DNA from: Pseudomonadota bacterium
GTDB lineage: Bacteria > Pseudomonadota > Gammaproteobacteria > Burkholderiales > Gallionellaceae
Reading direction: 5' to 3'
Assembly: GCA_021822115.1 (NCBI GenBank)
Contig: JAJZSA010000061.1
Location: forward strand, 377 to 15,303
Length of the DNA: 14,927 bases
The first letter of the stretch is position 1. Each line of letters starts with the position of its first letter. Positions 7,934-14,927 of this stretch are shown piece after piece. Below the pieces are notes generated by a model. It was not told where the DNA came from. It saw nothing but the letters and a program-made list of their open reading frames with translations, and did no database searches. Both the position numbers and the translations under genes were made by a program.

Positions 7934-10900
7934 ATGAGTGACAATGCATCGATCGAACCGGTCCGTCTCGGGCTGATGCCGCCGTTGACCGGGCTGGTGG
8001 GGCTGTATGGCGCCGAGATCTGCCATGCCGCACAAATCGCCTGTGACGAGATCAATGCCGCCGGCGGCTTGCTGGGGCGTCCGCTGCAACTCCTCATCGA
8101 GGATGACGGCAGCCTGCCCGATACCGCTGTTCCGGCCGCCTTGCGCCTGGTCGAGCAACATCGGTGCGACGCTATCATCGGCAACCTGCTGTCCAACTCG
8201 CGCATCGCCGTCGCCGAGCAGGTGGCCGAACCGAAACGCATCCCCTACCTGAACTTCTCTTTCTACGAAGGCAGCATCTCGGGACGCTACTTCTTCCACT
8301 TTGCCGCGTTGCCCAACCAGCAGATCGACAAGATGATCCCCTGGCTGGCCGAACGCTACGGCCCCAAGATGTTCTTCGCCGGCAACAACTATGAGTGGCC
8401 GCGCGGTTCCATCGACGCCGCCAAGCAGGCGTTACTGGCCGTGGGGGGCGACATCCTGGGCGAGGAATACCTGCCCATCGGCGCCAGCCTGCAGGAGATC
8501 GATGACCTGCTGCAACAGGTGGCGCGCTCCGGGGCCGATGTGTTCGTGCCGTATTTCGCCGGTCAGGATCAGGTGCATCTGCTCACGCGCTTCACCGAGA
8601 TGGGGCTGAAGAAGCGCATGGCGGTGGCGATGGGGCATTACGACGAGATGATGGTCAGCCAGCTGCCGGCTGCGGTGCGCGAGGGCTTCTATTCCAGCAA
8701 CACCTACTTCATGTCGGTGAACACGCCGGAGAACCGCAGCTATCTGGAACGTCTGGCGCAGGTGCCGGGCGTCAGCGGCATCTGGCCGGCCGGCAACGGC
8801 ATCCTCACCAACTTCGGCGAGGGTACCTATCTGTGTGTGCGTGCCTACGCGCGGGCGGTGGAGATGGCTGGCACCACCGAGGCGGAAGCCGTGGTGGATG
8901 CGCTGGAGCGGGTGCGGGTGGATGCGCCGCAGGGCGAGGTGGCGATGGATGCCGCCACCCATCATGCCAGCGTCAACGCCTATCTCGCCCGTTGCAATGC
9001 GGATGGCACCTTCAGCATCGTGGAATCGTTCGGGCGCATCGATCCGGTGATCCCGGCCCGCTATCGCGGGCAGTCCCATGCTGCGCCTCTGCATGAGTCA
9101 CCGCCTTCGCCGCAGGTATCGGCACGCATCTCGGCCGAGGCCAATGCCGCCATGCAGCGGCTCAGCACCGCACACCAGATCCTGTCCATCGCCGACATGG
9201 CGATCATCGCCACCGATCAGCAAGGCATCATCGCCGAGGCCAATCCGGGCGCTTGCCACCTGTTCGGCTATACCCTGGAGGAGATGGTCGGCATGTCGGT
9301 CCACCAGTTGTTGCCGCCGCATGTGCGTCAGCGTCATGTGGAACTGGTGAAGGGGTTCGTGGAGGGCGACGAGAACGAGCGGCGCATGTCGGCGCGCGGC
9401 GAGATCTCCGGTTACCGCAAGGACGGTTCGTTCTTCCCGCTGGAAGCCGCCATCGCCAAATTCCGCAACGAAGATGGCTGGATGCTGGTGGTCACCATGC
9501 GCGACATCTCCGAGCGCAAGCGCGCCGAGGAGGATATGTTGTGGCGCGCCACCCATGACGCGCTGACGCAGTTGCCCAACCGGGCGCTGATCCGCGAACG
9601 GCTGGTGAACGCGCTGCAACGTTCGCAGCGCCAGGGCTTGAGCATCGCGCTGCTATTCATCGACCTGGACGGCTTCAAGCTGGTGAACGACGTGCACGGC
9701 CACGAGGCGGGCGATGCCTTGCTCAAGCAGGTGGCCGCGCGCTTGATGGAGCAGGTGCGTCCGGGCGATACGGTGGCGCGTCTGGCCGGCGACGAGTTCG
9801 TGGTGCTGTGCGAACAGCTGGAACAGCCCACCACCATCTCGGCGCTGGCCGAGCGCATCAACGAGGCCTTGCGCCAGCCGGTGGACTTCAACGGTACCCC
9901 CTTGTTCGTGACCGCCAGCATCGGCATCGCGGTCGGCCACGGCAGCACCCATTCGGCCGATGACCTGTTGCGTTCCGCCGACAGCGCCATGTACGAGATG
10001 AAGCAGAAGGGGCGCGACGGCTGGCAATTCTTCAACGACAGCCTGGAGCAGAAGGTGCGCCAGCGTCTGGCCGTGACCGAAGGCTTGCGCAATGCCTTGC
10101 GCCAGGGCGAACTCTCCTGTCGCTTCCAGCCCATCGTGTCGGCCGAGAACCGGCGCATCGTCGGTGCCGAGCTGTTGCTGCGCTGGCATACCCAGGGCGG
10201 CGAGATCTCGCCTGCCGTGTTCATCCCCATCGCGGAGATGACCGGCACCATCGTCGCCATCGGCTTGTGGGTGTTCCGCCAGGGCTGTCAGGCCGAGGTT
10301 AAGTGGCGCAAGCGCTGGGGGACGCAGGCGCCGTCCTATGTCTCCATCAACGTTTCCACGCGCCAGCTGGACGATGAGAACCTGGCCGATGATTTCGCGC
10401 GCATCCTGCGTGAGACCGGTGCCGACCCGGCGCGTCTGCTGATCGAGATCACCGAGACTTCGCTGATGGCCAATGTGGAAGCCAACCTGGGTGTGTTGCG
10501 GCAATTGGCTGCGCTGGGCCTGCATGTCGCGGTGGACGACTTCGGCACCGGTTATTCCTCGCTGGCGCAACTCACCCGCATGCCGGTCAGCGTGCTGAAG
10601 ATCGACAAGGCTTTCGTCGATGGCGTGGACAAGCAGGCGGACAGCCGCACCATCATCCGTACCATCATCGGGCTGGGGCGTTCGCTGGGCATGAAGCTGG
10701 TGGCCGAGGGGGTGGAGAACGAGGCGCAGCTGCTCGAATTACACTCCAACGGCTGCGACTTCATCCAGGGCTATCTGTGTTACCGACCGCTGGAGGAGGC
10801 GGCCTTCATCGAAGCGGTCGACCGCGAGGTGGGCACGGTGCGGCAGGGGACGATGCCTGCCCTGTATTTCCTCATCTATGTCAGCGTGGCGACCGGAACG

Positions 10901-11275
10901 GTGGATGAGGCGGCCTTGGCCGAGATCGTCAGGAGCGCACAGCAATACAATCAGGAGAACGGCATCACCGGTTGTCTGCTGTATCAGGACGGCTGTTTCA
11001 TGCAGATGCTGGAGGGCAGCCGCGAGAACGTGCAGCGCCTGATGGCGTTCATCCAGGCCGATACACGCCACCGCGATCTGCGCATCGTCATCGAAGGGGA
11101 GGAAGCGCGGCGCGTGTTCCTCGACTGGAGCTTGCAGTTCCGCGACGTCTCGCGCATGGCCGATGCGCCGGATTTCACCCGCTGGAGCCGCCGCCACATC
11201 AGCTTCTCAGAACTGGCCGAGGATGCGCGCCTGTGCTACAGCTACATCACGGCCTTCAAAGGCAATACTCTCTGA
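7934..11275 (+). CDS. Soluble five-domain c-di-GMP enzyme: periplasmic-binding-protein fold, PAS, GGDEF, EAL, BLUF
   Basis: A 1113-aa protein predicted to make and/or degrade c-di-GMP in response to several inputs. Residues 8-375 resemble AmiC/UrtA-type ligand-binding proteins ([29 protein letters not shown]), yet there is no signal peptide or membrane helix, so this part should be cytoplasmic. PAS spans about 405-530, ending in [16 protein letters not shown] (about 531-702) has AGDEF at 618-622 and an inhibitory-site RPGD at 609-612, exactly five residues before it. EAL (about 708-965) has E746 (ELL instead of EAL), N806, E838/E841, DDFGTG at 868-873, K889, EGVE at 925-928 and Q945, so hydrolysis looks possible. 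BLUF (about 976-1070) has Y982, N1006, Q1024 and W1065, the same spacing as AppA Y21, N45, Q63 and W104, while the AppA M106 position is L1067. It is divergent from nrdJ, with its ATG at 7934. Which cyclase or hydrolase activity dominates cannot be read from sequence. Confidence 0.93.
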   Translation: MSDNASIEPVRLGLMPPLTGLVGLYGAEICHAAQIACDEINAAGGLLGRPLQLLIEDDGSLPDTAVPAALRLVEQHRCDAIIGNLLSNSRIAVAEQVAEPKRIPYLNFSFYEGSISGRYFFHFAALPNQQIDKMIPWLAERYGPKMFFAGNNYEWPRGSIDAAKQALLAVGGDILGEEYLPIGASLQEIDDLLQQVARSGADVFVPYFAGQDQVHLLTRFTEMGLKKRMAVAMGHYDEMMVSQLPAAVREGFYSSNTYFMSVNTPENRSYLERLAQVPGVSGIWPAGNGILTNFGEGTYLCVRAYARAVEMAGTTEAEAVVDALERVRVDAPQGEVAMDAATHHASVNAYLARCNADGTFSIVESFGRIDPVIPARYRGQSHAAPLHESPPSPQVSARISAEANAAMQRLSTAHQILSIADMAIIATDQQGIIAEANPGACHLFGYTLEEMVGMSVHQLLPPHVRQRHVELVKGFVEGDENERRMSARGEISGYRKDGSFFPLEAAIAKFRNEDGWMLVVTMRDISERKRAEEDMLWRATHDALTQLPNRALIRERLVNALQRSQRQGLSIALLFIDLDGFKLVNDVHGHEAGDALLKQVAARLMEQVRPGDTVARLAGDEFVVLCEQLEQPTTISALAERINEALRQPVDFNGTPLFVTASIGIAVGHGSTHSADDLLRSADSAMYEMKQKGRDGWQFFNDSLEQKVRQRLAVTEGLRNALRQGELSCRFQPIVSAENRRIVGAELLLRWHTQGGEISPAVFIPIAEMTGTIVAIGLWVFRQGCQAEVKWRKRWGTQAPSYVSINVSTRQLDDENLADDFARILRETGADPARLLIEITETSLMANVEANLGVLRQLAALGLHVAVDDFGTGYSSLAQLTRMPVSVLKIDKAFVDGVDKQADSRTIIRTIIGLGRSLGMKLVAEGVENEAQLLELHSNGCDFIQGYLCYRPLEEAAFIEAVDREVGTVRQGTMPALYFLIYVSVATGTVDEAALAEIVRSAQQYNQENGITGCLLYQDGCFMQMLEGSRENVQRLMAFIQADTRHRDLRIVIEGEEARRVFLDWSLQFRDVSRMADAPDFTRWSRRHISFSELAEDARLCYSYITAFKGNTL

Positions 11276-11301
11276 AAATCCTGTAGAACCGGGGATTTTT
11301 T
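11275..11301. terminator. Candidate bidirectional terminator between the BLUF gene and serB
   Basis: AAAATCC at 11275-11281 pairs with GGATTTT at 11293-11299 around an 11-base loop, and the right arm runs into six consecutive T (11296-11301). The stem begins on the last base of the BLUF gene stop codon. The complement gives a shorter T-run for transcripts coming from serB. The stem is A/T-rich, so strength is uncertain, but the position between convergent genes fits. Confidence 0.5.
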
Positions 11302-11364
11302 CGGCGTCACCTGGCCTTGCTTTTCATTCCGGCAGGATGAACGTCTTTTCAGCAGCGATCGGGT

Positions 11365-12204
11365 TCATGCCTGCGCGAACAGCGTGACCAGCCCATCCAG
11401 TCCGACGAAATTCAGCGCATGGCTGGCCTGCGCGCGCACCACCGGCTTGGCGTGATAGGCGATGCTGACGCCGGCCTGCGCCATCATCTTCAGGTCGTTG
11501 GCGCCGTCGCCCATGGCGATCACCTGCTCGCGTTGCAGGCCCAGCTCTTCGCGCACGTGGTTGAGCCAATCGGCCTTGCCCTGTGCATCGACGATGTCAC
11601 CCAGTACTTTGCCGGTGAGCTTGCCGTCCACGATCTCCAGTGTGTTGGCGTGGGCGAAGTCCAGACCGAGACGGGCCTTCAGGCGTTCGGTGAAGAACAC
11701 GAAGCCGCCCGAGACCAGCAGCGTCTTGATGCCGTGCCGTTTCAGCGCGGCCAGCATCGTCTCCGCGCCGGGGTTCAGTTGCAGGCGTTCGTCGTACACG
11801 CGTTGCAAGGCCGATTCGTCCAGGCCTTTCAGCAGTGCTACGCGGCGGCGCAGGCTCTCGGCAAATTCGATCTCGCCGCGCATCGCGGCTTCGGTGATCT
11901 CCGCCACCTGCGGCTTGAGGCCCTGCATGTCGGCGATCTCGTCGATGCATTCGATGCTGATCAGCGTGGAATCCATGTCCATCACCAGCAGGCCGAAGTC
12001 GCCCAGATGCTTGCCCTCGGGCACGTAACCGCAATCGATCTGGTGCTCGTAGCAGTAGGCGCCGATGATCTCGTGCGGCTCTGCGTCGCGCAGGCGGTAG
12101 GCATGCGGGGTGATCTGTTCGATGCGATGCGTCCCGGCCAGGCTGGCGATGTGTTTGACCTGGACGTCGGGGATGGCATGCAGTGCGTGGAGGATGAGGT
12201 TCAT
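11365..12204 (-). CDS. serB: SerB, phosphoserine phosphatase
   Basis: Last step of serine biosynthesis: hydrolysis of O-phospho-L-serine to serine, a cytoplasmic Mg-dependent HAD enzyme. All HAD motifs are intact in the 279-aa product: DMDST at 76-80 (nucleophile D76 and acid D78), a substrate-contacting E85 in ISIECIDE, S165 in LLVSGGF, K210 in GKADWL, and GDGAND at 232-237 with metal-binding D233 and D237. The first 70 or so residues form the short N-terminal extension of the proteobacterial SerB type, partly resembling an ACT-like regulatory region. The ATG at 12204 has only a weak ribosome binding site. A TAAAAT element on the minus strand (12264-12259) could be a -10 of its own promoter, overlapping the 3' end of the regulator gene, 62 bases upstream. 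Confidence 0.95.
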   Translation of the reverse strand: MNLILHALHAIPDVQVKHIASLAGTHRIEQITPHAYRLRDAEPHEIIGAYCYEHQIDCGYVPEGKHLGDFGLLVMDMDSTLISIECIDEIADMQGLKPQVAEITEAAMRGEIEFAESLRRRVALLKGLDESALQRVYDERLQLNPGAETMLAALKRHGIKTLLVSGGFVFFTERLKARLGLDFAHANTLEIVDGKLTGKVLGDIVDAQGKADWLNHVREELGLQREQVIAMGDGANDLKMMAQAGVSIAYHAKPVVRAQASHALNFVGLDGLVTLFAQA

Positions 12205-12218
12205 AGGTCGGCGATGCA

Positions 12219-12234
12219 GCCTGCCAGTGCAGGC
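12219..12234. other. Small perfect hairpin between the HxlR gene and serB
   Basis: GCCTGC at 12219-12224 and GCAGGC at 12229-12234 form a 6-bp GC stem with a CAGT tetraloop, 15 bases upstream of the serB ATG. There is no T-tract on either strand. It may influence serB translation or be a weak transcription pause; the evidence is only the symmetry. Confidence 0.3.
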
Positions 12235-12266
12235 CTGTGGTTGAAAACGAAGGCGCGCATTTTACT

Positions 12267-12653
12267 TCAGGGCTGACGCGCCTGTTGCGCCTTGATGATC
12301 TTGGGCAGGTTGCTCTCTATCCAGTCCACCAGGCTGTCTATTTGTGTGCCGATCTGTTTGCCCAGCGGCGTCAGCGAATATTCCACGTGCGGCGGCACCA
12401 CGGGGTAGGCGATGCGCTCCACGAAACCGTCGGCTTCCAGTTGTTGCAGTGTCTGCGCCAGCATCTTCTCGCTCACGCCGTCGATCTTGCGGCGCAGTTC
12501 GCTGAAGCGGTGCGTGCCGTCCATCAATGCGGACAGCACCAGCACACCCCAGCGGCTGGTGACATGGTTGAGGATCTCGCGCGACGGGCAGTTCGTGGAG
12601 AACACTTCTCCGCGGCGAAACACGGGCTTGGGATTGGCGGCGATAGCGGGCAT
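12267..12653 (-). CDS. HxlR-family winged-helix transcriptional regulator (YtfH/QorR-like)
   Basis: A 128-aa DNA-binding protein of the HxlR (DUF24) family. The hallmark CPSREILNHVTSRWGVLVL is present with the conserved cysteine C22, which in relatives such as YodB and HypR senses quinones or oxidants by thiol chemistry. The winged helix-turn-helix follows: FSELRRKIDGVSEKMLAQTLQQ-type recognition region at about 50-71, then the wing around PPHVEYSLTPLG (87-98). It is divergent from qorB, as ytfH is from ytfG (qorB) in E. coli, which points to control of that quinone reductase and of itself. The ATG at 12653 sits 3 bases from an ACTTAC repeat, so a bound regulator would cover its own leader. 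A -10-like TACAAT lies at 12694-12689 on the minus strand. The inducer is unknown. Confidence 0.92.
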   Translation of the reverse strand: MPAIAANPKPVFRRGEVFSTNCPSREILNHVTSRWGVLVLSALMDGTHRFSELRRKIDGVSEKMLAQTLQQLEADGFVERIAYPVVPPHVEYSLTPLGKQIGTQIDSLVDWIESNLPKIIKAQQARQP

Positions 12654-12656
12654 GGC

Positions 12657-12680
12657 ACTTACTTTTTTGTGCGTACTTAC
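12657..12680. promoter_or_regulatory. Paired ACTTAC repeats, candidate HxlR operator
   Basis: ACTTAC occurs at 12657-12662 and 12675-12680, 18 bases apart start to start, so both copies would lie on nearly the same DNA face. The half-site resembles the TAC/GTA-type boxes described for HxlR regulators such as YodB (family knowledge, recalled). The repeats lie between the regulator's ATG and its predicted -10 (TACAAT on the minus strand, 12694-12689), and overlap a weak qorB -35. Confidence 0.45.
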
Positions 12681-12705
12681 GAAAGGTTATTGTAGCGGAT
12701 ATTCT
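12677..12705 (+). promoter_or_regulatory. Weak candidate promoter for qorB
   Basis: TTACGA (12677-12682) and TATTCT (12700-12705) are spaced 17 bp apart, matching 3 of 6 and 4 of 6 consensus bases. The -35 overlaps the downstream ACTTAC copy, which would suit repression by the divergent HxlR protein. The matches are poor, so the call is tentative. Confidence 0.25.
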
Positions 12706-12744
12706 GCGTTCACCTGTTCATAAATAACCAAGAAAGGAAACGCC

Positions 12745-13593
12745 ATGATCGTCGTCACCGGCGCTACCGGCCAACTGGGCCGCCTCGTCATCGCCTCGCT
12801 GCTGAAGAAAGTGCCTGCTGCGCAGATCATCGCCGCCGTGCGCAACGTGGAAAAGGCCGCCGACCTCAAGGCACTCGGCGTGCAAGTGCGCCAGGCCGAT
12901 TACAACCAGCCCGAGAGCTGGGATGCCGCCCTGCAAGGCGCAGACAAGGTGCTGCTCATCTCCTCCAGCGAGATCGGCCAGCGCGTCAGACAGCATCAGG
13001 CCGTCATCGACGCCGCCCAACGTGCGGGCATGAAACTGCTGGCCTACACCAGCGTGCTGCACGCCGATACCTCCGTGCTCGGCCTGGCCGGAGAACACCG
13101 CGAAACGGAAGCCGCCATCAAAGCCTCCGGCGTGCCTTATGTCTTCCTGCGCCACGGCTGGTACACCGAGAACTACGCCATGGGCATCCCCACCGCGCTG
13201 AATCTCGGTGCGGTGTACGGCTGCGCAGGCGAAGGCCGCATCGCCTCCGCGACACGTGCCGACTACGCCGCAGCCGATGCCGCCGTGCTCACCATGGAAG
13301 GTCAGGCAGGCAGGGTATATGAGCTCGCCGGTGACACCAGCTATACCCTGGCCGAATTCGCCGCCGAGATCGCCAAACAAGCTGGCCGTGCCATCCACTA
13401 CGTCAACCTGCCCCAAGCCGATTACAAACAAGCGCTGCTGGGCGCGGGCCTGGCGGAACCATTGGCCGCGTTGTTGGCCGATTCCGATGCCGGCGTTTCC
13501 AAAGGCGCGCTATTTGACGACGGCAAGCAACTCAGCACGCTGATCGGCAGAGCAACCACGCCGTTGGCGGAAGTGGTGAAAGCGGCACTGTAA
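12745..13593 (+). CDS. qorB: QorB, NAD(P)H:quinone oxidoreductase 2 (NmrA-like SDR)
   Basis: Reduces quinones with NAD(P)H, a cytoplasmic detoxification role. The 282-aa product follows E. coli QorB (YtfG) closely along its whole length. It has the Rossmann motif GATGQLG at 6-12, QADY at 50-53, LLISSSE at 70-76, YTSVLHADTS at 101-110, HRETEAA at 118-124, LRHGWYTENY at 135-144, IASATRADYAAA at 166-177, VYELAGD at 191-197 and KGALFDDGKQLS near 253-264. A strong AAGGAA ribosome binding site sits a few bases before the ATG at 12745. It is divergent from the HxlR-family regulator with a 91-base gap, the same arrangement as ytfG/ytfH, implying induction by quinone or thiol stress through that regulator. 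Confidence 0.95.
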   Translation: MIVVTGATGQLGRLVIASLLKKVPAAQIIAAVRNVEKAADLKALGVQVRQADYNQPESWDAALQGADKVLLISSSEIGQRVRQHQAVIDAAQRAGMKLLAYTSVLHADTSVLGLAGEHRETEAAIKASGVPYVFLRHGWYTENYAMGIPTALNLGAVYGCAGEGRIASATRADYAAADAAVLTMEGQAGRVYELAGDTSYTLAEFAAEIAKQAGRAIHYVNLPQADYKQALLGAGLAEPLAALLADSDAGVSKGALFDDGKQLSTLIGRATTPLAEVVKAAL

Positions 13594-13606
13594 GCAGCAG
13601 GTGCCT

Positions 13607-13631
13607 CGCGACCAGTGCCAGGCTGGTCGCG
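13607..13631. terminator. Strong hairpin after qorB, possible terminator without T-tract
   Basis: CGCGACCAG at 13607-13615 and CTGGTCGCG at 13623-13631 form a perfect 9-bp GC-rich stem with a 7-base loop, 13 bases after the qorB stop. The following bases (CTCCGCTTC) are pyrimidine-rich but not a T-run, so intrinsic termination is uncertain; it could instead protect the qorB mRNA 3' end. Confidence 0.45.
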
Positions 13632-13682
13632 CTCCGCTTCATGTCGCACATGCCTGAAATGCGCGTGCGATCACGCCAGTTG

Positions 13683-13688
13683 TATAAA
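13683..13688 (+). promoter_or_regulatory. -10-like element before rlmF
   Basis: TATAAA, within TATAAAAT, lies 40 bases upstream of the preferred rlmF start. It is the only AT-rich block in the gap and a plausible -10. No good -35 is seen at 16-18 bp (13660-13665 reads TGCGCG). Confidence 0.35.
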
Positions 13689-13728
13689 ATGACCCGCCCT
13701 CACGTTCGTGTTCAGCCGCCTTGCCTTC

Positions 13729-14685
13729 ATGCCCCAAGTCGCAACCAAAACCAGTCTTCACCCACGCAATCCGCACCGGGAACGTTACGACTTCGCGCAA
13801 CTCATCGCGGCCTGCCCCGAACTGGCCACTTACGTGTCCGTGAACAAGTACGGCAACGAATCCATCGACTTCGCCGACCCGGCCGCCGTGAAAGCACTCA
13901 ACCGTGCCTTGCTGAAACAGCATTACCACATCAAGGAATGGGACATCCCCGCGCAGTACCTGTGTCCGCCCATCCCGGGACGCGCCGACTACCTCCATTA
14001 CCTCGCCGACCTGTTGGCCGAGAGCAACGGTGGCAACATCCCGCGCGGCGACACGGTGCACGTGCTCGACATCGGTGTCGGGGCGAACTGCATCTACCCG
14101 CTCATCGGCCACGCCGAATACGGCTGGCATTTCGTCGGCACCGATGTCGATGAGCCTGCACTCAGCAATGCGCGTCACATCATCGATGCCAACGGACTGG
14201 AGGACGCCATCGAACTGCGTCATCAGTCATCCACCTCGTCCATCTTCGAAGGTGTGACCTATGCCGATGAATACTTCGCACTCACCCTGAGCAACCCGCC
14301 GTTCCATGCCTCGCTCGCCGAAGCCCGCAAAGGTTCGCAACGCAAATGGCAGAACCTGGGCAAAGAACACAACAAGCACAAGAAGCCGGTGCTGAACTTC
14401 GGCGGACAGAGTCTGGAGCTGTGCTGCGAAGGTGGCGAAGAAGCCTTCATCACCCGTATGATCGAAGAGAGCGCCGACGGCGGCGACCACTGCCTGTGGT
14501 TCACCACGCTGGTCTCGAAATCATCCAGCCTGCCGCAGGCTTACAGCGCGCTGAAGCACTTTGGCGCAGTGGACAGCCGCACCATCGAGATGGCACAAGG
14601 GCAGAAGAAGAGCCGCTTGCTGGCGTGGACGTTCATGGACAAGCAACAGCGGCGGGAGTGGTGGGAGAGACATGGTCGGAAATAA
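13729..14685 (+). CDS. rlmF: RlmF, 23S rRNA (adenine-1618-N6)-methyltransferase
   Basis: S-adenosylmethionine-dependent methyltransferase that makes m6A1618 in 23S rRNA. From the ATG at 13729 the product is 318 aa (E. coli RlmF 308 aa). It opens with the family signature [13 protein letters not shown] (10-22) and has [14 protein letters not shown] (38-51). The SAM-binding motif is [12 protein letters not shown] at 114-125, followed by GTDVD at 137-141. The catalytic N6-adenine motif is NPPFHAS at 189-195. Then come [19 protein letters not shown] and LVSKSSSLP, both typical of RlmF. A GTG at 13708 would add seven residues (VFSRLAF); I prefer the ATG because [14 protein letters not shown] resembles known N-termini. 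Neither start has a clear ribosome binding site. It is a single-gene unit preceded by a -10-like element and followed by a palindromic repeat. Confidence 0.95.
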   Translation: MPQVATKTSLHPRNPHRERYDFAQLIAACPELATYVSVNKYGNESIDFADPAAVKALNRALLKQHYHIKEWDIPAQYLCPPIPGRADYLHYLADLLAESNGGNIPRGDTVHVLDIGVGANCIYPLIGHAEYGWHFVGTDVDEPALSNARHIIDANGLEDAIELRHQSSTSSIFEGVTYADEYFALTLSNPPFHASLAEARKGSQRKWQNLGKEHNKHKKPVLNFGGQSLELCCEGGEEAFITRMIEESADGGDHCLWFTTLVSKSSSLPQAYSALKHFGAVDSRTIEMAQGQKKSRLLAWTFMDKQQRREWWERHGRK

Positions 14686-14690
14686 TGCGC

Positions 14691-14760
14691 CGTAGGATGG
14701 GGTGCCCCCTTCGGGGACGAGAGCGCAGCGATACCCATCCTGCGATACGGCTTCGCCTAC
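14691..14760. repeat. Palindromic extragenic repeat (GTAGGATGGG...CCCATCCTGC type)
   Basis: CGTAGGATGGG at 14691-14701 pairs with CCCATCCTGCG at 14734-14744 (11 bp, one G-U). A small CCCC/GGGG hairpin with a TTC loop sits inside (14706-14716), and GCCTAC at 14755-14760 is a second possible partner for the left arm. The wording (GTAGGATGGG, GAGCGCAGCGA, ACCCATCC, GGCTTCGCCTAC) matches a family of dispersed intergenic repeats that I recall from many proteobacterial genomes. It may also serve as the rlmF transcript end. Family assignment is from memory. Confidence 0.6.
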
Positions 14761-14808
14761 TCAGGACGAACGGGGTGCCGCGATATTGCGAGCCAACAAG
14801 CGAAACGC

Positions 14809-14927
14809 CTACTGCAATTCCTTGAAGAAATTCACCACCGCCAGTACCCGCTGCTTCAGATCCCCATACTTCAACTCGATGCGCAATTTGTCCGGCCCGG
14901 CCATCTTGATGTGCCGTTTGCTCTGGA
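14809..14927 (-). CDS. 3' fragment of an unidentified protein, running off the right edge
   Basis: Reading inward from the right edge on the minus strand, 38 codons are open before a TAG at 14811-14809. The visible C-terminus includes QSKRHIKMAGPDKLRIELKY followed by GDLKQRVLAVVNFFKELQ. It is basic, soluble-looking and ends in an amphipathic helix. The residue pattern is protein-like and not a shadow of any gene on the other strand. I do not recognise the family. It is convergent with rlmF, separated by the palindromic repeat. Confidence 0.55.
   Translation of the reverse strand, partial: QSKRHIKMAGPDKLRIELKYGDLKQRVLAVVNFFKELQ

Noticed and set aside
1..14927. CRISPR array, tRNA, rRNA or complete insertion sequence
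   Set aside because: No regularly spaced repeats, no cloverleaf with TTCRANY arm, no rRNA sequence and no transposase motif were seen in the window.

Overview
The window is about 15 kb of GC-rich bacterial chromosome with no sign of phage, plasmid or CRISPR content. The gene set (a pga exopolysaccharide operon, a coenzyme-B12-dependent class II ribonucleotide reductase, a large c-di-GMP enzyme, serB, an HxlR/qorB divergent pair and rlmF) and the codon use fit a free-living proteobacterium. I would guess a betaproteobacterium of the Nitrosomonadales/Gallionellaceae type, but that is inference. Ten complete protein genes can be supported, plus one truncated gene at each edge.

Layout. Positions 1-95 hold the 5' end of a minus-strand gene of unknown function. 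Positions 96-626 contain no convincing gene but several inverted repeats, including a perfect 19-base palindrome at 395-413. Positions 627-4406 are pgaB-pgaC-pgaD on the plus strand, with a 14-base gap between B and C and an 8-base overlap between C and D. They make and partly deacetylate poly-beta-1,6-N-acetylglucosamine (PNAG); no pgaA porin gene lies between the left edge and pgaB. Convergent with pgaD, and overlapping its 3' end by 29 bases, is a minus-strand pair: nrdJ (7799-4971) followed 17 bases later by a YgjP-like zinc metalloprotein (4953-4378).

Divergent from nrdJ is the most striking gene (7934-11275, 1113 aa). It is a single polypeptide reading periplasmic-binding-protein fold - PAS - GGDEF - EAL - BLUF, with no signal peptide or membrane segment. 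All main flavin-pocket residues of the BLUF blue-light sensor are present at the AppA spacing, and the EAL metal and catalytic residues and the GGDEF inhibitory site are also there. It looks like a soluble hub that reads a small ligand, a PAS signal and blue light and sets c-di-GMP turnover. Since PgaC/PgaD complexes are activated by c-di-GMP in E. coli, the PNAG operon 3.5 kb away is an attractive though unproven target.

The right part is housekeeping. serB and an HxlR-family regulator lie on the minus strand. The regulator is divergent from qorB (quinone reductase), as in E. coli ytfH-ytfG, with paired ACTTAC repeats in the shared intergenic region. rlmF (23S rRNA m6A1618 methyltransferase) follows, then a palindromic extragenic repeat (14691-14760) and the 3' end of an unidentified minus-strand gene (14809-14927).
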